In this document: piece by piece, positions 5,617 to 7,441 of the stretch
Numbering within the stretch: the stretch's first letter is position 1
How the letters are laid out: each line of letters starts with the position of its first letter
NCBI GenBank assembly: GCA_016934225.1
Contig: JAFGTH010000229.1
Coordinates: forward strand, 1-7,441
DNA from: Lentisphaerota bacterium
GTDB taxonomy: Bacteria > Verrucomicrobiota > Kiritimatiellia > UBA8416 > JAFGTH01
Length of the DNA: 7,441 nt
Direction of reading: 5' to 3'
Made by a program: the position numbers and the translations under genes
Notes under the pieces: generated by a model
What the model saw: the letters and a program-made list of their open reading frames with translations, nothing else
Told to the model about the DNA's origin: nothing
Databases searched by the model: none

Positions 5617-7047
5617 TCAACTATCCAAAACTCTAACAAAAACGTCATTTTGCCATAACCCCTTGAGTTTCTTGCCGTTAGGATAGAGACATACCCCTTC
5701 CCCGTCTTTGGCTCCATCTTTGAAATTACCGACATATTCCTCGCCGCTGGCGTAAACATACCTGCCCCGACCATGTTTTTTCCCCTCCTTAAAACTGCCG
5801 ATATATTTCGCGCCGTTGTTAAAAACATAAGTTCCCTTACCATGCCGAACATCATCCACAAATTCGCCTTCGTACACATCGCCGTTAGAGAAGCGAAAAC
5901 TGCCGTTGCCGTGTCTTAGTCCGTTCCTGAAGTCGCCCTCATACTTATTGCCGTTCGCGTATTGCATTATTCCTTTCCCATCAATCATTCCATTCTTAAA
6001 ATCGCCTACATATCGGTCGCCGTTGCCGTATTCCAGGCTGCCTCGACCCTCCTTCATGTCTTTCCGAAACTCGCCCGTATACTTATCGCCGTTCTTGTAC
6101 GTCAGAGTGCCCTTCCCATGCTTCATATCATGCCTAAACTCGCCATCGTACCGATCGCCGTTTCTATAATAGTATGTGCCCCAACCATGAAAGAGTCCGT
6201 TCTTAAATTCGCCTTCATAGCGATCGCCGTTTGAAAAGGTCACGACGAGTATCTCCTTTACGTGATTTTCATCAGATTGAGGCAAGGAATCCGGTATTGC
6301 CTCGTTTTTTTCGTCTGTTGCATCATTGTCAACAATAACCATATCGCCAGAAATGGATCCTGACCCGGTCTGCGCATCTGACTGAGAAGCGTCGGTTTTG
6401 ATAGTATTCACACCATTTCGATTCTCGGTTTCCATTTGCGGCAACGAACCGGAAAGGGATTGCAATAGATCCATGTATCGTTTCTCCAAGGCCTCCAATT
6501 CGTTCTGTTTTCTGAGCGATTCCTTTTCCATCTCTTCCATTCTCGTTTTTAGAACCGACAAGTCAGATGATTTCACTTCATCTTTCTGCAAAATCCATTT
6601 ATGAAAACGCATCAAGTTGTTTTTCAATACCTTGTCATTGGCATGCCTTTTTGTTTCCATCTCCACAGTCATTGTCCTGACGGAATCATTTTCCTTGTTG
6701 ATGTCGTCAAGCTTGCCCGACATTGTAACCAGTTCGGCGGATGTCAATGCCGTCTGTTCGTGTATTTGCTCCACCTGCTCTACAGCGCGTCGAGAGTTTC
6801 GTAATACGAATACGCCCACTGATATGAACAGAACAAGAACAAGCATGATTACGAAGAAGAAGATACTTCCTGTCCAGAGCAGAAGACGGCGGCTGCGATT
6901 GCGTTCCGTTTCAACGTATCGCTGCACGAGATCCATTGTCACGCCGCGATCCAACACTCTGGGCAAAGCATGGCCATCCGGGGTTGTCAGGACTATTTCG
7001 TCCACATCAATTCCGGCGTCTTTTGTATCCTGTGGTTCCCTGCGCAT
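5617..7047 (-). CDS. Membrane-anchored coiled-coil protein with C-terminal MORN repeats
   Basis: The protein has 476 residues from ATG 7047. Residues 1-50 are a soluble, charged N-terminal segment without a signal peptide. RNRSRR precedes a single strong membrane segment (about 55-82, core FFFVIMLVLVLFISVGVF). Residues about 86-200 are heptad-rich and charged, a probable coiled coil. Residues 200-265 are a polar, low-complexity linker. Residues 269-476 hold eight MORN repeats and a ninth degraded one, spaced at exactly 23 residues with the pattern NGD-x-Y-x-G-x-F-x-x-G-x-x-x-G-x-G. MORN repeats form beta-hairpin arrays that serve as membrane-proximal or protein-binding scaffolds; the bacterial roles are mostly unknown. 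With an N-in topology the MORN part would lie in the periplasm, but basic residues flank both sides of the membrane segment, so topology is uncertain. It follows the PilO-like gene by 29 bp and probably shares its transcript, suggesting an envelope scaffold role. Confidence 0.9.
   Translation of the reverse strand: MRREPQDTKDAGIDVDEIVLTTPDGHALPRVLDRGVTMDLVQRYVETERNRSRRLLLWTGSIFFFVIMLVLVLFISVGVFVLRNSRRAVEQVEQIHEQTALTSAELVTMSGKLDDINKENDSVRTMTVEMETKRHANDKVLKNNLMRFHKWILQKDEVKSSDLSVLKTRMEEMEKESLRKQNELEALEKRYMDLLQSLSGSLPQMETENRNGVNTIKTDASQSDAQTGSGSISGDMVIVDNDATDEKNEAIPDSLPQSDENHVKEILVVTFSNGDRYEGEFKNGLFHGWGTYYYRNGDRYDGEFRHDMKHGKGTLTYKNGDKYTGEFRKDMKEGRGSLEYGNGDRYVGDFKNGMIDGKGIMQYANGNKYEGDFRNGLRHGNGSFRFSNGDVYEGEFVDDVRHGKGTYVFNNGAKYIGSFKEGKKHGRGRYVYASGEEYVGNFKDGAKDGEGVCLYPNGKKLKGLWQNDVFVRVLDS
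5620..6243 (-). repeat. 69-bp-period coding repeat array (MORN repeats)
   Basis: Eight complete units and one partial unit of 69 bp encode the 23-residue MORN repeats. The conserved Asn-Gly (Ser-Gly in unit 8) of successive units falls at residues 273, 296, 319, 342, 365, 388, 411, 434 and 457, with no insertions or deletions. On the plus strand the periodic words are seen as atcgccgtt and the aactcgcc/aattcgcc type. Units differ in many positions, so this is not a recent expansion. Confidence 0.9.
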
Positions 7048-7053
7048 ATCATC

Positions 7054-7076
7054 CGAACATTCCGAAGAAATGTTCG
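7054..7076 (-). promoter_or_regulatory. Perfect 8-bp inverted repeat between the PilO-like and MORN genes
   Basis: The arms CGAACATT (7054-7061) and AATGTTCG (7069-7076) flank a 7-base centre. The element begins directly after the TAG stop at 7077 and ends 6 bp before the MORN start codon. In the minus-strand transcript it could fold as a hairpin over the translation-initiation region; as DNA it could be an operator. No T-tract follows, so it is not an intrinsic terminator. Confidence 0.6.
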
Positions 7077-7441
7077 CTACTCTTCTTCTATGCCGCTTGA
7101 CGTCATCAACTTGCTTATGACCATGGAACCTCTCACGGCGCCCTTGGTCTTCGACGGGGTAATATTTAATTTACTGACCCGCATCATACCCGGCGCGGCG
7201 AGATTCTCAATGGACTCGAAAAATTTAAGCAGATTCTGCATATCGGTTTCGAACTTGCCGATCTCAACAAAATATTCATCATAGAAAAGAGCTTCATTGG
7301 GCGGGCGATGATCTATGGCGTCGAGACTTATTCCGGCCCGCTCGGCCAGTTCATCAATTTGGCCCTTCATTTTGTCTATTTCCTCGGATTTCCGCGTCGC
7401 GACGCCTATGCGCCCGGAAGCTGTCCGGTAATCCGCTTCTA
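7077..7441 (-). CDS. PilO/GspM-like pilus or type II secretion inner-membrane component; 5' end missing
   Basis: The frame is open from the right edge to the TAG at 7077, giving about 121 residues. An internal Met at 7370 is unlikely to be the start because the coiled-coil character continues upstream of it (RKSEEIDKMKGQIDELAERA). The visible part has a helical stretch, then GISLDAI, then an alpha/beta ferredoxin-like pattern: YFVEIGKFETDMQNLLKFFESIENL, split here as YFVEIGKFETDM and QNLLKFFESIENL, followed by RVSKLNITP and GSMVISKLMTSS. This is the layout of the C-terminal domain of PilO and GspM, inner-membrane platform proteins of type IV pili and type II secretion, with the typical 'strand, small-residue turn, LLxFFxxIExL, strand, strand' order. 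The assignment is by pattern only; key N-terminal parts (membrane segment) and neighbouring pilM/pilN genes would lie outside the window. It is followed closely by the MORN gene. Confidence 0.5.
   Translation of the reverse strand, partial: EADYRTASGRIGVATRKSEEIDKMKGQIDELAERAGISLDAIDHRPPNEALFYDEYFVEIGKFETDMQNLLKFFESIENLAAPGMMRVSKLNITPSKTKGAVRGSMVISKLMTSSGIEEE

Noticed and set aside
5906..6234. Plus-strand open frames across the MORN region
   Set aside because: They are antisense shadows with the same 69-bp periodicity imposed by the MORN codons and have no start signals or recognisable protein character.
7054..7076. LexA/SOS box, because GAAC and GTTC half-sites are present
   Set aside because: The Gram-positive-type SOS box needs GAAC and GTTC separated by 4 bases; here the half-sites are separated by 13, and neither neighbour is a DNA-repair gene.

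Overview
The window looks like a chromosomal segment of a Gram-negative bacterium, most plausibly from the PVC group (Kiritimatiellota, Verrucomicrobiota, Lentisphaerota or Planctomycetota). This rests on a PEP-CTERM/exosortase sorting signal, signal-peptide proteins of jelly-roll or LamG type, an EF-hand-like spacer followed by a 'PYFYR' C-terminal module, a PilO/GspM-like fragment and generally weak Shine-Dalgarno sequences. The phylum is an inference from protein style; there is no rRNA or other marker gene here. Coding density is very high: no non-coding gap exceeds about 75 bp. I saw no tRNA, rRNA, CRISPR array or insertion sequence.

Layout. The left edge (1-789, + strand) holds the 3' part of a SurA/PrsA-type peptidyl-prolyl isomerase whose start lies outside the window. 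All other genes lie on the minus strand and converge on it. Read in the direction of transcription from the right edge they are: the C-terminal part of a PilO/GspM-like coiled-coil protein (7441-7077); a short gap with a perfect 8-bp inverted repeat; a membrane-anchored coiled-coil MORN-repeat protein (7047-5617); a gap with a sigma70-like promoter; a large secreted protein with A-A-B-B internal duplication (5543-3639); a secreted protein with an EF-hand-like loop (3637-2642); a PEP-CTERM protein (2624-1920); a clear intrinsic terminator (1891-1861); and a divergent YchF/OLA1-like protein with a damaged nucleotide-binding site (1845-817).

How the genes may work together. The three secreted proteins between 5543 and 1920 form a well-delimited unit: candidate promoter in front, 1-bp and 17-bp gene spacings inside, terminator behind. 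All three have signal peptides and beta-rich, probably ligand- or carbohydrate-binding regions; only the last has a sorting/anchoring tail. This suggests a small cell-surface or extracellular-matrix operon of unknown function. The MORN protein and PilO-like protein form a separate envelope-associated unit upstream. The PPIase would also act in the envelope, as a folding catalyst. The YchF-like protein is the only clearly cytoplasmic product.

The points most worth a second look are the YchF paralogue that keeps the family C-terminal domain but has lost the Mg-binding residue of the P-loop and the DxAG motif, the double-duplicated A-A-B-B secreted protein, the isolated three-gene secreted operon, and the regulatory geometry around the terminator and the 7054-7076 inverted repeat.
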